Shown: positions 7,341-15,156 of the stretch, one piece after another
How the letters are laid out: the number at the start of each line of letters is the position of its first letter
Position numbering within the stretch: position 1 is the first letter of the stretch
From: NBML01 sp029939535
GTDB taxonomy: Bacteria > Desulfobacterota > Desulfobacteria > Desulfobacterales > Desulfobacteraceae
DNA length: 24,864 bases
Reading direction: 5' to 3'
NCBI GenBank assembly: GCA_029939535.1
Contig: JAOZST010000043.1
Coordinates: forward strand, 1-24,864
The notes under the pieces: generated by a model
The model's database searches: none
Seen by the model: the letters and a program-made list of their open reading frames with translations, nothing else
Told to the model about the DNA's origin: nothing
Translations under genes and position numbers: made by a program

Positions 7341-7777
7341 TTTTCCTGTGCTTTCTTTGTCCATCTCTCTTGCAGGTTGCCGGGACCCAGTTTCTGTATT
7401 TTTCTGGTAAAATCTGTGATCAGCCGGGCAAAAACAGATGCCTCAGCAGAAGAGATCCACTTCAGCGCAAACCGACCCGGGTCTATTCCAATATCATTGA
7501 GAACAATGGATATGACCTCTGCCCGGGCCATGGCTTTTGTATTCCCTTCAATATAGTGGCATGCTCCAGGGTGACAACCCATGATAATGACACCATCCGC
7601 TCCCCGGGAGAAGGCTTCCATCACTAGGTCCGGGTGAACCATCCCTGTACACATCACCCGTATGGGTCGTAGATTAGGAGGATATTGAAGCCTTGCAGTT
7701 CCTGCAAGGTCAGCACCGGTGTAGGAACACCAATGGCATAAAAAACCAATAATAATCGGTTCAAAACAGGGGGTCAT
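7337..7777 (-). CDS. mvhD: MvhD, [2Fe-2S] electron-transfer subunit linking hydrogenase to HdrA
   Basis: The product has 146 residues, starting at ATG with GGAG 8 nt upstream. It carries the signature of the MvhD/FlpD family: FEPIIIGFLCHWCSYTGADLAGTARLQYPP, with Cys14 and Cys17; then VMCTGMVHP (Cys43), and GCHPGACHYIEGN (Cys68, Cys73). MvhD carries a [2Fe-2S] cluster and passes electrons from MvhG/MvhA to the flavin of HdrA. The ending is rich in Lys. It sits 24 nt after hdrA and overlaps the next gene by 4 nt, so it is firmly inside the operon. No selenocysteine is used here. [Long motif given in parts: FEPIIIGFLCHWC, SYTGADLAGT, ARLQYPP.]. Confidence 0.93.
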   Translation of the reverse strand: MTPCFEPIIIGFLCHWCSYTGADLAGTARLQYPPNLRPIRVMCTGMVHPDLVMEAFSRGADGVIIMGCHPGACHYIEGNTKAMARAEVISIVLNDIGIDPGRFALKWISSAEASVFARLITDFTRKIQKLGPGNLQERWTKKAQEK

Positions 7778-7801
7778 CTTATGGACTCCAATATTCTATT
7801 A

Positions 7802-10800
7802 CTATCTGCATTCTTTTTCCGGAACAACTCCATCCAATGCGGCTCTCACCTGGGCTAGGAGTTGCTTTTCTGTAAATCCATGGACCATGATTCCCTGGCT
7901 GGGGCATGTGGAGGCGCAAAGACCGCAGCCCTGACACAAAGCAGGGTCAGTGGTCACTCTGATTTGATTTTTATCCAGCTTGCGAATTGACAGGGCATGA
8001 AACGGGCAGACATCAATGCAGAGGCCGCAGCCATCACAATTTTCTGTTACAAAGGCTTTGACAGCCTCTGATTTTATTTCATTTTTTGACAACAGCAAAC
8101 TTGCCTTATGGGCTGCAGCCCTTGCCTGCTCTATGGATTCATCCAAAGGCGTGGGATAATTGCAAAGACCGGCGAGAAACAGTCCTGCCACGGACAAATT
8201 TACGGGTTTGAGCTTGGGATGTGCTCCATTGAAAAATCCGTCTGAATTCATTGAAAACTTGAATAGATCTGCAAGATATCTGTTGTCATGGGCAGCGACA
8301 CCGGAAGCCAGAACAAGGTAATCCGCCCCAATTCGTATCATGCGGCGGGAAATTGGATCAAACACATTTATTTCCAAAAGGTCTACTTTTTTTTCAACAA
8401 GAGGTTTTTCATGGGTTTCATATCGAATAAACAGAACACCGAGATCCCTGGCTTCTTTATAATATTTTTCCCATTCACCATAGGTTCTGATCTCCCTGTA
8501 AAGGATATACACTTTTATCCCGGGGTTTCTCTGTTTTAAAGAGATGGATGCCTTCACCGAGTGGATACAGCAGATCCTGCTGCAATAGGGTCTTTGGGGT
8601 TCCCTTGAACCCACACACTGGATAAACACAATGCTTTTGGCCTTGTCCACTTTTTCAGGATGGCAGAGAATATTGCTGTCAAATTCCAAATGGGTCATCA
8701 CCCTTGACGATTCACCATACAGGTACTCGGAAGGGATGGCTTCCATTGCACCTGTGGCCATAATGGCGGCACCAAAATTAATTTCCCTGGATTTCCCTGA
8801 AATAGTAATATTTCCTTTAAAATTTCCAATGGATCCGGACACGGATTCCAGTTCTGTTTCTTTGTAAACCGTAATTTTTTCGTTCTGATTTACCCGACGG
8901 ATGAGGTCTTCCACCATGGGAATTACAGGATCACCCTTGAAGCAGGCTTCAAGCCTTACTGCATTCCCCCCGAGGATGCTGCTCTTTTCCAGGAGTATGC
9001 TTTCAATACCCTGGCCCGCTAAGGTCAATGCACTGTTCATCCCAACCACACCGCCTCCCACAACAAGGGCCTTTTGAACAAGATTTATGGGGTTCTGTTC
9101 CAGGGGATAGTTGTGGATAACTTTAGCCACAGCCATTTTCACCTGATCTTTTGCTTTCCGGGTTGCACCGATTATATCTTTCTGATGCACCCAGGAATTC
9201 TGGTTCCTGATATTGGCCATCTCAACCATGAATCCGTTGATCTTTGCGCTTTTCAAGGTTTCTTGAAACATATGCTCATGGGTTCTGGGGGTGCAGGCTG
9301 CAATCACAATCCGGTTCAAGGCAAATTCATGAATTTTTTCAATAATGCTTTCCTGGGCATCTGCAGAACAGGAAAAAAGATTATTTTCCACATAGGATAC
9401 ATGGGGCAGTCGAGCTGTATATTCAACCACCTGGTCCACATCAACTATACCGGCAATATTTACCCCGCAGGAACAGACAAAAACACCTACACGGGGCGGC
9501 TCGTTATGTATATCCCGCTCTGGGGGATATTGGTATTTTCTTACAAGGGTTTCCTTTTTTTTTACAAGCAGATTTGCAGCGGAAGATGCTGCACAGGACG
9601 CCTGGACAACGGATCTTGAAATCGCTTTGGGTGACTGAAATGCCCCAATGGCATACACCCCTTTTCTACTGGTATCCACAGGTTCAAAACAGGAAGTATC
9701 TGCAAAATTATGCTGGTCAAGCTTTATATTAAATAATTCTCCAAGGGTGAGGGCGTCCTCTGGTGCTTCAAAACCAATGGAAAGTACAGCCATATCAAAG
9801 GTTTCAACAATAGCATGGCCTTGTTCGGTTATATATCTTATCTTTACACCTGTACCGTCTTTACCCGGTTCCAGGGTGTGGGGAAGTGCCCTCACGAATC
9901 GTATCTTTTCTTCTTTTGCCCTTTCAAAGTATTTTTCAGCTTCCTTTCCATGGCTTCGCAAGTCCATAAAAAAAATAGTCCGATCAAGGCCTTGACCGTG
10001 GATATGCTCACTGGATATCATGCTCTGTTTAACGGCAGACATACAGCAGATGCTGGAACAATAGGAATTTCCACAGTTGTTATGATTCCGGGAACCCACA
10101 CAGAGAAGCCAGGCTATTTTTTTGGGCTCACGGTTGTCCGAAGGTCTCACAAGTGCACCCCTGTTGGGGCCGTTCACAGAAAGAAAACGTTCATATTCCA
10201 GGCTGGTCACAACATCCGGAGCTGTACAATATCCTAAAAAATCATATTTTGAAGGATCAAAGGGCTTAAACCCGGGAGCCAGAATTATAGCACCGACATT
10301 GATGGTGATTTTCTCTTCGGTCTGCATAAAATTGACTGCTCCGGTGGGGCAGAATTTTTCACATGCCCGGCATTTTCCCATGCTGAAATAGATGCATGCA
10401 CCGGGCTCAATGGCATATTTGAGGGGTACAGAATGATCATGCTTTATGTACACTGCTTTTCTTTTGCTGATATTTAAATTAAACTCGTCTTTGACATTGA
10501 TGGGGCATTTTTCAGCACAAATGCCACAGGCAATGCATTTTTCAGTATCAATATACCTTGGTTGCTTTTTAATCTGGATACTGAAATTACCAGCCCTGCC
10601 CTGAACACTTTCCACCTGGGCCAGGGTCAAAAGTTCAATATTCATGTGCCTGCCGCACTCCACAAGCTGCGGCAGCACAATACAGGATGCGCAATCGTTG
10701 GTGGGAAAAGTTTTATCCAGCTGGGCCATGGTGCCCCCGATGCCGGCTGTTTTTTCAACAAGATAGACAAGATAGCCTGAATCGGCAAGATCCATGGCCG

Positions 10801-11113
10801 CCTGAATACCTGCAATGCCGCCGCCGACAACCAGTACAGAACCGACCAGTTCATCTCCTCCCGGCAGCCTGGAGTCTTTGTGGGGGTGTTTTTTGTTCTC
10901 CACCTTGCCCGAGGCTTCCTGGAAAATATTTTCCAGGGTTCTTCCGGGAATATTTATTTTTTTGCAAAATCGGATAAATTCTGTTTTTGCAATGCGATAT
11001 TGTTTTGCAGGAGCCGGAGATGCTTTGAGTTCACCTTTTTTGATCCAGTTGGTAACTGTATTCCTATGAACCCCTAAATGCCTGGCAATCATTCCTACTT
11101 TAAAAATCAGCAT
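7802..11113 (-). CDS. hdrA: Helix-turn-helix domain fused to a tandem double HdrA (flavin-based electron-bifurcating subunit)
   Basis: The product has 1103 residues in one uninterrupted frame. Residues 1-60 resemble an excisionase/MerR-type winged HTH (VGMIARHLGVHRNTVTNWIK, then QYRIAKTEFIRFCKK). The first HdrA module (about 93-535) has FAD motif VVGGGIAG, the conserved TFPTNDCASC, ferredoxin motif CIACGICAEKC (193-203) and CVGSR...CSSICC (338-357). The second (about 542-1103) has the N-terminal HdrA domain (VGVFVCSCGVN), FAD motif VVGGGVVG (about 683-690), CVGSR...CSRICC (833-849) and ferredoxin motifs CDGCGLCIDVC and CQGCGLCASTC (1026-1070). HdrA FAD bifurcates electrons in Mvh-Hdr complexes. 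All cluster positions are Cys, none Sec. It overlaps the upstream protease gene by 7 nt. An internal GGGAGGAG at 10855-10862 lies before an in-frame CTG (residue 89), so a shorter HdrA-only form is conceivable. Confidence 0.92.
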   Translation of the reverse strand: MLIFKVGMIARHLGVHRNTVTNWIKKGELKASPAPAKQYRIAKTEFIRFCKKINIPGRTLENIFQEASGKVENKKHPHKDSRLPGGDELVGSVLVVGGGIAGIQAAMDLADSGYLVYLVEKTAGIGGTMAQLDKTFPTNDCASCIVLPQLVECGRHMNIELLTLAQVESVQGRAGNFSIQIKKQPRYIDTEKCIACGICAEKCPINVKDEFNLNISKRKAVYIKHDHSVPLKYAIEPGACIYFSMGKCRACEKFCPTGAVNFMQTEEKITINVGAIILAPGFKPFDPSKYDFLGYCTAPDVVTSLEYERFLSVNGPNRGALVRPSDNREPKKIAWLLCVGSRNHNNCGNSYCSSICCMSAVKQSMISSEHIHGQGLDRTIFFMDLRSHGKEAEKYFERAKEEKIRFVRALPHTLEPGKDGTGVKIRYITEQGHAIVETFDMAVLSIGFEAPEDALTLGELFNIKLDQHNFADTSCFEPVDTSRKGVYAIGAFQSPKAISRSVVQASCAASSAANLLVKKKETLVRKYQYPPERDIHNEPPRVGVFVCSCGVNIAGIVDVDQVVEYTARLPHVSYVENNLFSCSADAQESIIEKIHEFALNRIVIAACTPRTHEHMFQETLKSAKINGFMVEMANIRNQNSWVHQKDIIGATRKAKDQVKMAVAKVIHNYPLEQNPINLVQKALVVGGGVVGMNSALTLAGQGIESILLEKSSILGGNAVRLEACFKGDPVIPMVEDLIRRVNQNEKITVYKETELESVSGSIGNFKGNITISGKSREINFGAAIMATGAMEAIPSEYLYGESSRVMTHLEFDSNILCHPEKVDKAKSIVFIQCVGSREPQRPYCSRICCIHSVKASISLKQRNPGIKVYILYREIRTYGEWEKYYKEARDLGVLFIRYETHEKPLVEKKVDLLEINVFDPISRRMIRIGADYLVLASGVAAHDNRYLADLFKFSMNSDGFFNGAHPKLKPVNLSVAGLFLAGLCNYPTPLDESIEQARAAAHKASLLLSKNEIKSEAVKAFVTENCDGCGLCIDVCPFHALSIRKLDKNQIRVTTDPALCQGCGLCASTCPSQGIMVHGFTEKQLLAQVRAALDGVVPEKECR

Positions 11114-11637
11114 ATTTGAGACCCCCGTATCTTAGACCCACGGGAATCAGGACCATATATTTTTTGTTGGATTAAGTGGCCCATTTTGATGACAGCCTTT
11201 TTTACCGGCAGGCTCAGGCCTGGTTCTATGGTCTTGGGAATATTGCTGACCTGTACTGCATAGGCCCAAATATCCATGGGAGAGGAATCCTTTAATTCTT
11301 TCAGCAAATTGGTGGTCGGGAACTGGTGAAGGGAATAGTCACCCACTTTATTCTCAGGGATCTGGTCCAGGGCAATGGGAATAATTTCTCCCGGCAAAGC
11401 ATTGGAGTGCTGGACTGCATCAACCAGGATAAATGTTTCAGGTGCTTTGCCGGAAAGCAGCAGGTCAAAAAGAAGTTCCCGGACCGATGTTCCTGCATCA
11501 AACAGTCCCACATGTTCAGGCAGGATAAAATCCGTTTTTAAGTGCTGGATCACGGCCGGACCAAACCCGTCATCACCCAGAAATGGATTTCCGCATCCCA
11601 CTACCAACAGATTCTTGGTAAATAATTCTAAATACAT
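11107..11637 (-). CDS. Hydrogenase maturation endopeptidase (HycI/FrhD-type), probably for MvhA
   Basis: The product has 176 residues. This family removes the C-terminal peptide of the Ni-loaded large subunit. Motifs seen: LLVVGCGNPFLGDDGFG (residues 10-26; Asp22/Asp23 at the metal-binding position), FDAGTSVREL, ILVDAVQ (Asp73) and SLHQFP (His104), matching the Glu16/Asp62/His93 triad of HybD-like enzymes. As first gene of the operon ending in mvhA, it most likely processes the Sec-containing MvhA after its CATH motif. The start ATG at 11637 has no obvious SD, so the exact start is uncertain; GNP-motif spacing suits it. The C-terminal RGSKI-RGSQI is an approximate 15-bp duplication that reaches into the hdrA start. 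Confidence 0.88.
   Translation of the reverse strand: MYLELFTKNLLVVGCGNPFLGDDGFGPAVIQHLKTDFILPEHVGLFDAGTSVRELLFDLLLSGKAPETFILVDAVQHSNALPGEIIPIALDQIPENKVGDYSLHQFPTTNLLKELKDSSPMDIWAYAVQVSNIPKTIEPGLSLPVKKAVIKMGHLIQQKIYGPDSRGSKIRGSQIC
11111..11141. repeat. Degenerate 15-bp duplication covering the hdrA start
   Basis: On the minus strand, the 16 bases at 11141-11126 (GTGGGTCTAAGATACG) match those at 11126-11111 (GGGGGTCTCAAATATG) at 12 positions, with a period of 15. The second copy provides both the G-rich ribosome site and the ATG of hdrA; in the first copy the ATG is ACG. Similarity is modest. Confidence 0.45.
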
Positions 11638-11758
11638 TTTTTATTTTTACAAAAGGTTTGGATCATTTGTGCAAAATAGTCCTTATTTGTTTTTATCTTT
11701 TATGTTTAGCAAAAATTACAAGGCAAGACCAACAGATTGGCAGAAAAAAAATAATACC

Positions 11759-11788
11759 ATACTACAATAACCTGATGCAGTTCGTCAA
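11759..11788 (-). promoter_or_regulatory. Candidate sigma-70 promoter for the Mvh/Hdr operon
   Basis: On the minus strand, TTGACG (11788-11783), an 18-nt spacer and TAGTAT (11764-11759) lie about 120 nt before the protease start. The -10 matches 4 of 6, so support is moderate to weak. Confidence 0.35.
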
Positions 11789-11845
11789 CTAATTGGTAAG
11801 CAAGCGTATTTTTTTATTATAATCTGGTGGTGAAATTGTTTTTCC

Positions 11846-11874
11846 TTGACAAGAATATTCTTGCATTATATGGA
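11846..11874 (+). promoter_or_regulatory. Candidate sigma-70 promoter for hysBA with an overlapping palindrome
   Basis: TTGACA at 11846-11851 is a perfect -35. Candidate -10 boxes are TATGGA at 11869-11874 (17-nt spacer) and TATATG at 11867-11872 (15-nt spacer). A perfect 14-bp palindrome, CAAGAATATTCTTG (11850-11863), starts inside the -35 and fills the spacer. A protein bound there would block polymerase, so it is a likely operator. Confidence 0.5.
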
Positions 11875-11883
11875 TTAAAAATT

Positions 11884-11911
11884 AAAGTTTGCATAATAAA
11901 GTTTGCATAAT
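11884..11911. repeat. Perfect 14-bp tandem repeat upstream of hysB
   Basis: AAAGTTTGCATAAT occurs twice, head to tail, at 11884-11897 and 11898-11911, with no mismatch. It lies just downstream of the candidate promoter and about 110 nt before the hysB start. Direct repeats of this kind can be regulator sites; each copy also ends in a -10-like CATAAT. Confidence 0.75.
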
Positions 11912-12023
11912 TGGCACAAGATTAAATTGCACGCCCCTGACCTGGTAAAATAACGTAAGTTCCAATAATCCTGTCATAGTAAGTAATGGCGTAATGGTTT
12001 TTAACAGCATCAAGGAGGTGTCC

Positions 12024-12980
12024 GTGAAAGATGAACAAATGTTGCCTGCTGAGCAGCAAAAGAAAACAGAGGTGTCCAGAAGAGCTTTTCTGAAGGTCCT
12101 TGCTGGTACGGCTGCAGGAATCGGTATTTCTCAGGTATTTAATCCGGCTCTTGTTTCAGCAATGGAAAAAGCCCTTGAAACCCATCCGGTTCTCTGGGTT
12201 CAGGGACAGAGCTGTACAGGCTGTTCAGTCTCTCTTTTGAACAGCGTTGATCCATCCATTGCCGATATCCTTCTCAAGGTTATCAGCCTTGAGTATCATC
12301 CCACTGTGATGGCCAGTGAAGGGGAAACCGCCCTGGAAAATTTGTACAGGGTTGCGGAAAAGTACAAGGGAAAATTTTCTTTGGCTGTTGAAGGTTCCAT
12401 TCCCATGGCAGCAGAGGGAAAATATTGTAATTTTGGAGAGATGGACGGTAAAGAGATCACCATGGTTGATATTGTAAAAGATCTGGGTGCAAAAGCAGGA
12501 AGTGTTCTTGCTGTGGGAACCTGCGCCGCCTACGGTGGAATTCCAGCTGCTGCAGGAGGTGAAACCGGTGCAACCGGAGTCATGGATTTTTTCCAGACCT
12601 ACGGAATAAAAACCCCTGTTGTTAATATTCCAGGCTGTCCGCCTCATCCGGACTGGATCGTAGGTTCCATTGTCCATCTGCTTACCAAAGGCATTCCTGA
12701 ACTGGATGATGATGGACGTCCGACATTGTTCTATGGAGAGAATATTCACGATAACTGCCCGCACCTGGTTGAATATGATGCAGGCCAGATGCTTGAAAAA
12801 CTATCGGATGTAAATGGCTGCCGTATGGATCTTGGCTGCAAAGGTCCGGATACATATGCGGACTGTTACAAGCGAAAATGGAACAGCGGAATGAACTGGT
12901 GTGTGGATAATTCAGTCTGCATAGGGTGTGTCGAACCCTGGTTTCCAGATGGGTCATCCCCTTTCTATGAACCCGCTTAA
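12024..12980 (+). CDS. hysB: HysB, periplasmic [NiFeSe] hydrogenase small subunit (Tat-exported)
   Basis: I chose the GTG at 12024 because AAGGAGGTG ends 3 nt before it; an in-frame ATG at 11994 has no ribosome site. This gives 318 residues. The twin-arginine signal is SRRAFLK (residues 18-24) followed by a hydrophobic Ala/Gly stretch, so the folded dimer is exported to the periplasm. Fe-S ligands: SCTGCSVSLL, GTCAAYGGIP, GCPPHPDW, and the C-terminal CKGPDTYADC and NWCVDNSVCIGCVEPWF. In ordinary [NiFe] enzymes the NWC Cys is Pro, which makes the medial cluster [3Fe-4S]; Cys here predicts [4Fe-4S], as in [NiFeSe] enzymes. There is no C-terminal membrane anchor, so it is soluble and probably pairs with periplasmic cytochrome c3. 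hysA follows after 43 nt. Confidence 0.94.
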   Translation: MKDEQMLPAEQQKKTEVSRRAFLKVLAGTAAGIGISQVFNPALVSAMEKALETHPVLWVQGQSCTGCSVSLLNSVDPSIADILLKVISLEYHPTVMASEGETALENLYRVAEKYKGKFSLAVEGSIPMAAEGKYCNFGEMDGKEITMVDIVKDLGAKAGSVLAVGTCAAYGGIPAAAGGETGATGVMDFFQTYGIKTPVVNIPGCPPHPDWIVGSIVHLLTKGIPELDDDGRPTLFYGENIHDNCPHLVEYDAGQMLEKLSDVNGCRMDLGCKGPDTYADCYKRKWNSGMNWCVDNSVCIGCVEPWFPDGSSPFYEPA

Positions 12981-13023
12981 CGCACAATTATACGAAATTT
13001 TGTAACCCTAAGGAGATTTTATC

Positions 13024-14535
13024 ATGGCAGGCTGTAAACCACAACTCACTCCGGCTGGAACCGGGAAAAAGATTAAGGTTTCCATTGATCCTCTGACCAG
13101 GATTGAAGGGCACCTGAAAGCAGAAGTTGATGTAAAGGACGGTGTCGTCGTAGACGCCAGAATACATGGCGGAATGTACCGAGGCTTTGAACAGATATTG
13201 ATTGGCCGGGACCCGAGGGATGCGAGTCAGATCACCCAGAGAATCTGCGGTGTGTGCCCGACGGCCCACGCCACCGCATCTGCTCTGGCTCTGGATGATG
13301 CATTTAATGTTACACTCACCCCAAACGGAAGGATTGCAAGAAATTTGATTCTGGGGGCCAATTTCCTTCAATCCCATATTCTTCATTTTTATCATCTTGC
13401 AGCACTGGATTATGTCAATGGTCCGGAAGTTGCCCCATTTGTTCCAAGGTACGCAAAAAATGATGTCCGTGTTTCAAAAGAGGTAAACGATGTTGCTGTG
13501 GGCCAATATCTCGAAGCCCTGGAGATGAGAAAAATCTGCCACGAAATGATAGCGCTTCTTGGCGGTAGAATGCCCCATGTTCAGGGAATTGTTGTGGGCG
13601 GAACCACAGAGATTCCAACTAGGGAAGCCTTAAATGCCTATGCTGAACGGTTCAAAAAAGTCAAAAAATTTATCATGGAAAAATATGTCCCCATCGTCTA
13701 TCTGCTGGCAGGTCCCTACGGGGATCTTCTGAAAACAGGCGGCGGCTATCAGAATTGTGTTGCATGGGGAGCCTTCCCCATGGATGATGCCGGTAATACT
13801 CTTTTGAAAAGAGGAGTTTACACAGACGGCAAGGATCATCCTGTTGATACGGACCTTATCAGAGAATATGTAAAGTATTCCTATTTTGAGGATTCTACCA
13901 CCGGCCTGAACCCGACCCAGGGAAGAACCCTACCAAATCCCCATAAAAAGGATGCATACAGTTTTATCAAAGCGCCGAGATATAATGGCAAACCACACCA
14001 GGCAGGTCCCCTGGCCAGAATGTGGGTAACCAACCCTGAATTATCAAAAATCGGTCAGGAAACACTTGGGGTTAAAAAAATCCGCGACATTGGGGATGCA
14101 GCCTTCTCTATCCTTGGCAGGCATGTTGCCAGAGCAGAAGAAACCGCATTGGTTGCCAATGCGGTTGAACAATGGCTGGCTGAAGCAGAACCCGGTAAAG
14201 AGACCTTTGTTCCGACTCCCATTCCTGAGTCTGCCGAAGGTCTCGGTCTGACAGAGGCACCCCGTGGTGCTCTCCTTCATTACATTGATATTAAAAATAA
14301 AAAAATTGCAAACTATCAGGTGACTTCGGCGACCATCTGGAATGCCAACCCAATGGATGATATGGGCCAGAAAGGCCCAATGGAACAGGCATTGATTGGT
14401 GTTCCTGTCCCTGATTATGACAATCCGGTGAATGTAGGACGTCTTGTCCGCTCCTTTGACCCCTGACTGGGATGCGCCGTCCACGTGCTGGACGCTGACA
14501 CAGGTAGAAAAATTAAAGTTGAAATCCCATTATAA
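13024..14535 (+). CDS. hysA: HysA, selenocysteine-containing [NiFeSe] hydrogenase large subunit
   Basis: The product has 503 residues, starting at ATG with AAGGAG 7 nt upstream. The N-terminus IDPLTRIEGHLKAEV and RICGVCPTAH (Cys75, Cys78) give two of the Ni thiol ligands. The frame is usually read as ending at TGA 14464-14466 after SFDP. Past it the same frame continues LGCAVHVLDADTGRK to TAA at 14533-14535, exactly the DP-Sec-LGCAVH ending of Desulfovibrio HysA; Sec is residue 481 and Cys484 completes the site. Cleavage after the His of CAVH would release a 16-residue peptide. A strong SECIS-like hairpin follows the TGA. The protein has no signal of its own and is exported with HysB. The overall sequence closely follows D. 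vulgaris HysA as I recall it. Confidence 0.96.
14464..14494 (+). promoter_or_regulatory. Sec UGA codon of hysA and putative SECIS hairpin
   Basis: UGA is at 14464-14466. After 11 nt, CGUCCA (14478-14483) pairs perfectly with UGGACG (14489-14494) around the loop CGUGC, which contains two G. Position, stem and loop fit a bacterial SECIS read by SelB. Confidence 0.78.
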
Positions 14536-14571
14536 TCTGAATTGCTCATGGCTTGACTGCAAAAAAAAGGG

Positions 14572-14593
14572 GGGGATGAAGTTTTTCATCCCC
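14572..14593 (+). terminator. Strong intercistronic hairpin between hysA and its protease
   Basis: GGGGATGAA (14572-14580) pairs with TTCATCCCC (14585-14593) around GTTT; an A8 run precedes it and only TCTTTG follows. With such a weak T tract it may be a partial terminator or an mRNA-stabilising stem that keeps the protease level below that of the structural subunits. It starts 36 nt after the true hysA stop. Confidence 0.55.
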
Positions 14594-14665
14594 TCTTTGC
14601 CTGGGCCAGAATTTTTTTGTCAGTTGCAGTCTATCAATCCAAAAGTAAACGGAAGCTTGATTCAA

Positions 14666-15133
14666 ATGAAACAATTATTGGTAATGGGTGTGGGCAATAT
14701 CCTTATGATGGATGAAGGTGCTGGTGTCCATGCCATTCATGAATTCTGGAAAGAAAAAGAAAATTTTGATGAAACTCTGGTTGATTTTATAGATGGAGGT
14801 ACTTTTACCCAGGATATATTTTATCTGTTTGAAAACTATGAACAGGTCCTGGTGCTGGATATTGTCAGGGCAGGGCACCCACCCGGAACCATTTATTCTT
14901 TAGAAGAAGATGATTTAATAAAAAATGAGAAACAGATGCTGTCTCTCCATGATATTGATCTTCTGGATTCCCTGGACATGGCACAGATGAGGGGTCACAG
15001 GCCCAAAGTAAAAGTGGTGGGCATTGAACCTCACAAAATTAACTGGGGCACCCAGATGACTCCTGTTCTGGCCAAGGCGTTTCCCTCTTTCATGAAAGTA
15101 GCAAAGAAACATATCAAGACACTTTTACAATAA
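14666..15133 (+). CDS. Hydrogenase maturation endopeptidase (HyaD/HybD-type) for HysA
   Basis: The product has 155 residues. The ATG at 14666 (MKQLLVMGVGNILMMDEGAG) is chosen because the protein family begins there and GGAAG lies about 9 nt upstream; the frame is open further upstream, through the hysA end, but that part is not protein-like. Metal-binding residues align with HybD: Glu17 in MDEGAGVH, Asp65 in VLVLDIVRAG and His95 in LSLHDID. It should cut the HysA C-terminal peptide after CAVH once Ni is inserted. It is the third gene of the hys operon, 130 nt after hysA with a hairpin between them. The Mvh operon has its own different protease, fitting the known one-protease-per-hydrogenase rule. 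Confidence 0.9.
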   Translation: MKQLLVMGVGNILMMDEGAGVHAIHEFWKEKENFDETLVDFIDGGTFTQDIFYLFENYEQVLVLDIVRAGHPPGTIYSLEEDDLIKNEKQMLSLHDIDLLDSLDMAQMRGHRPKVKVVGIEPHKINWGTQMTPVLAKAFPSFMKVAKKHIKTLLQ

Positions 15134-15156
15134 TATTCAGGAAAAACACAAATCAA

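Larger units (their letters stand above)
11638..12023. promoter_or_regulatory. Divergent control region between the Mvh/Hdr and Hys operons
   Basis: These 386 non-coding, AT-rich bases separate two divergently transcribed hydrogenase operons. They hold a candidate promoter in each direction, a perfect palindrome and a perfect tandem repeat, all listed separately. I saw no sigma-54 -24/-12 pair with correct spacing: TGGCAC at 11912-11917 has its TTGC too far away. No gene or RNA was recognised. Confidence 0.7.

Noticed and set aside
8570..8600. Selenocysteine in HdrA at the CxxCC site, as in some methanogen HdrA
   Set aside because: Both HdrA modules read Cys throughout with no in-frame TGA.
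10642..10854. 70-codon minus-strand frame starting after a strong GGGAGGAG inside hdrA
   Set aside because: It is out of frame with hdrA, whose conserved FAD motif occupies the same bases; the SD-like site is noted instead as a possible internal hdrA start.
11912..11930. Sigma-54-like promoter (TGGCAC...TTGC) upstream of hysB
   Set aside because: The spacing between the two elements is about four bases too long for a -24/-12 promoter.
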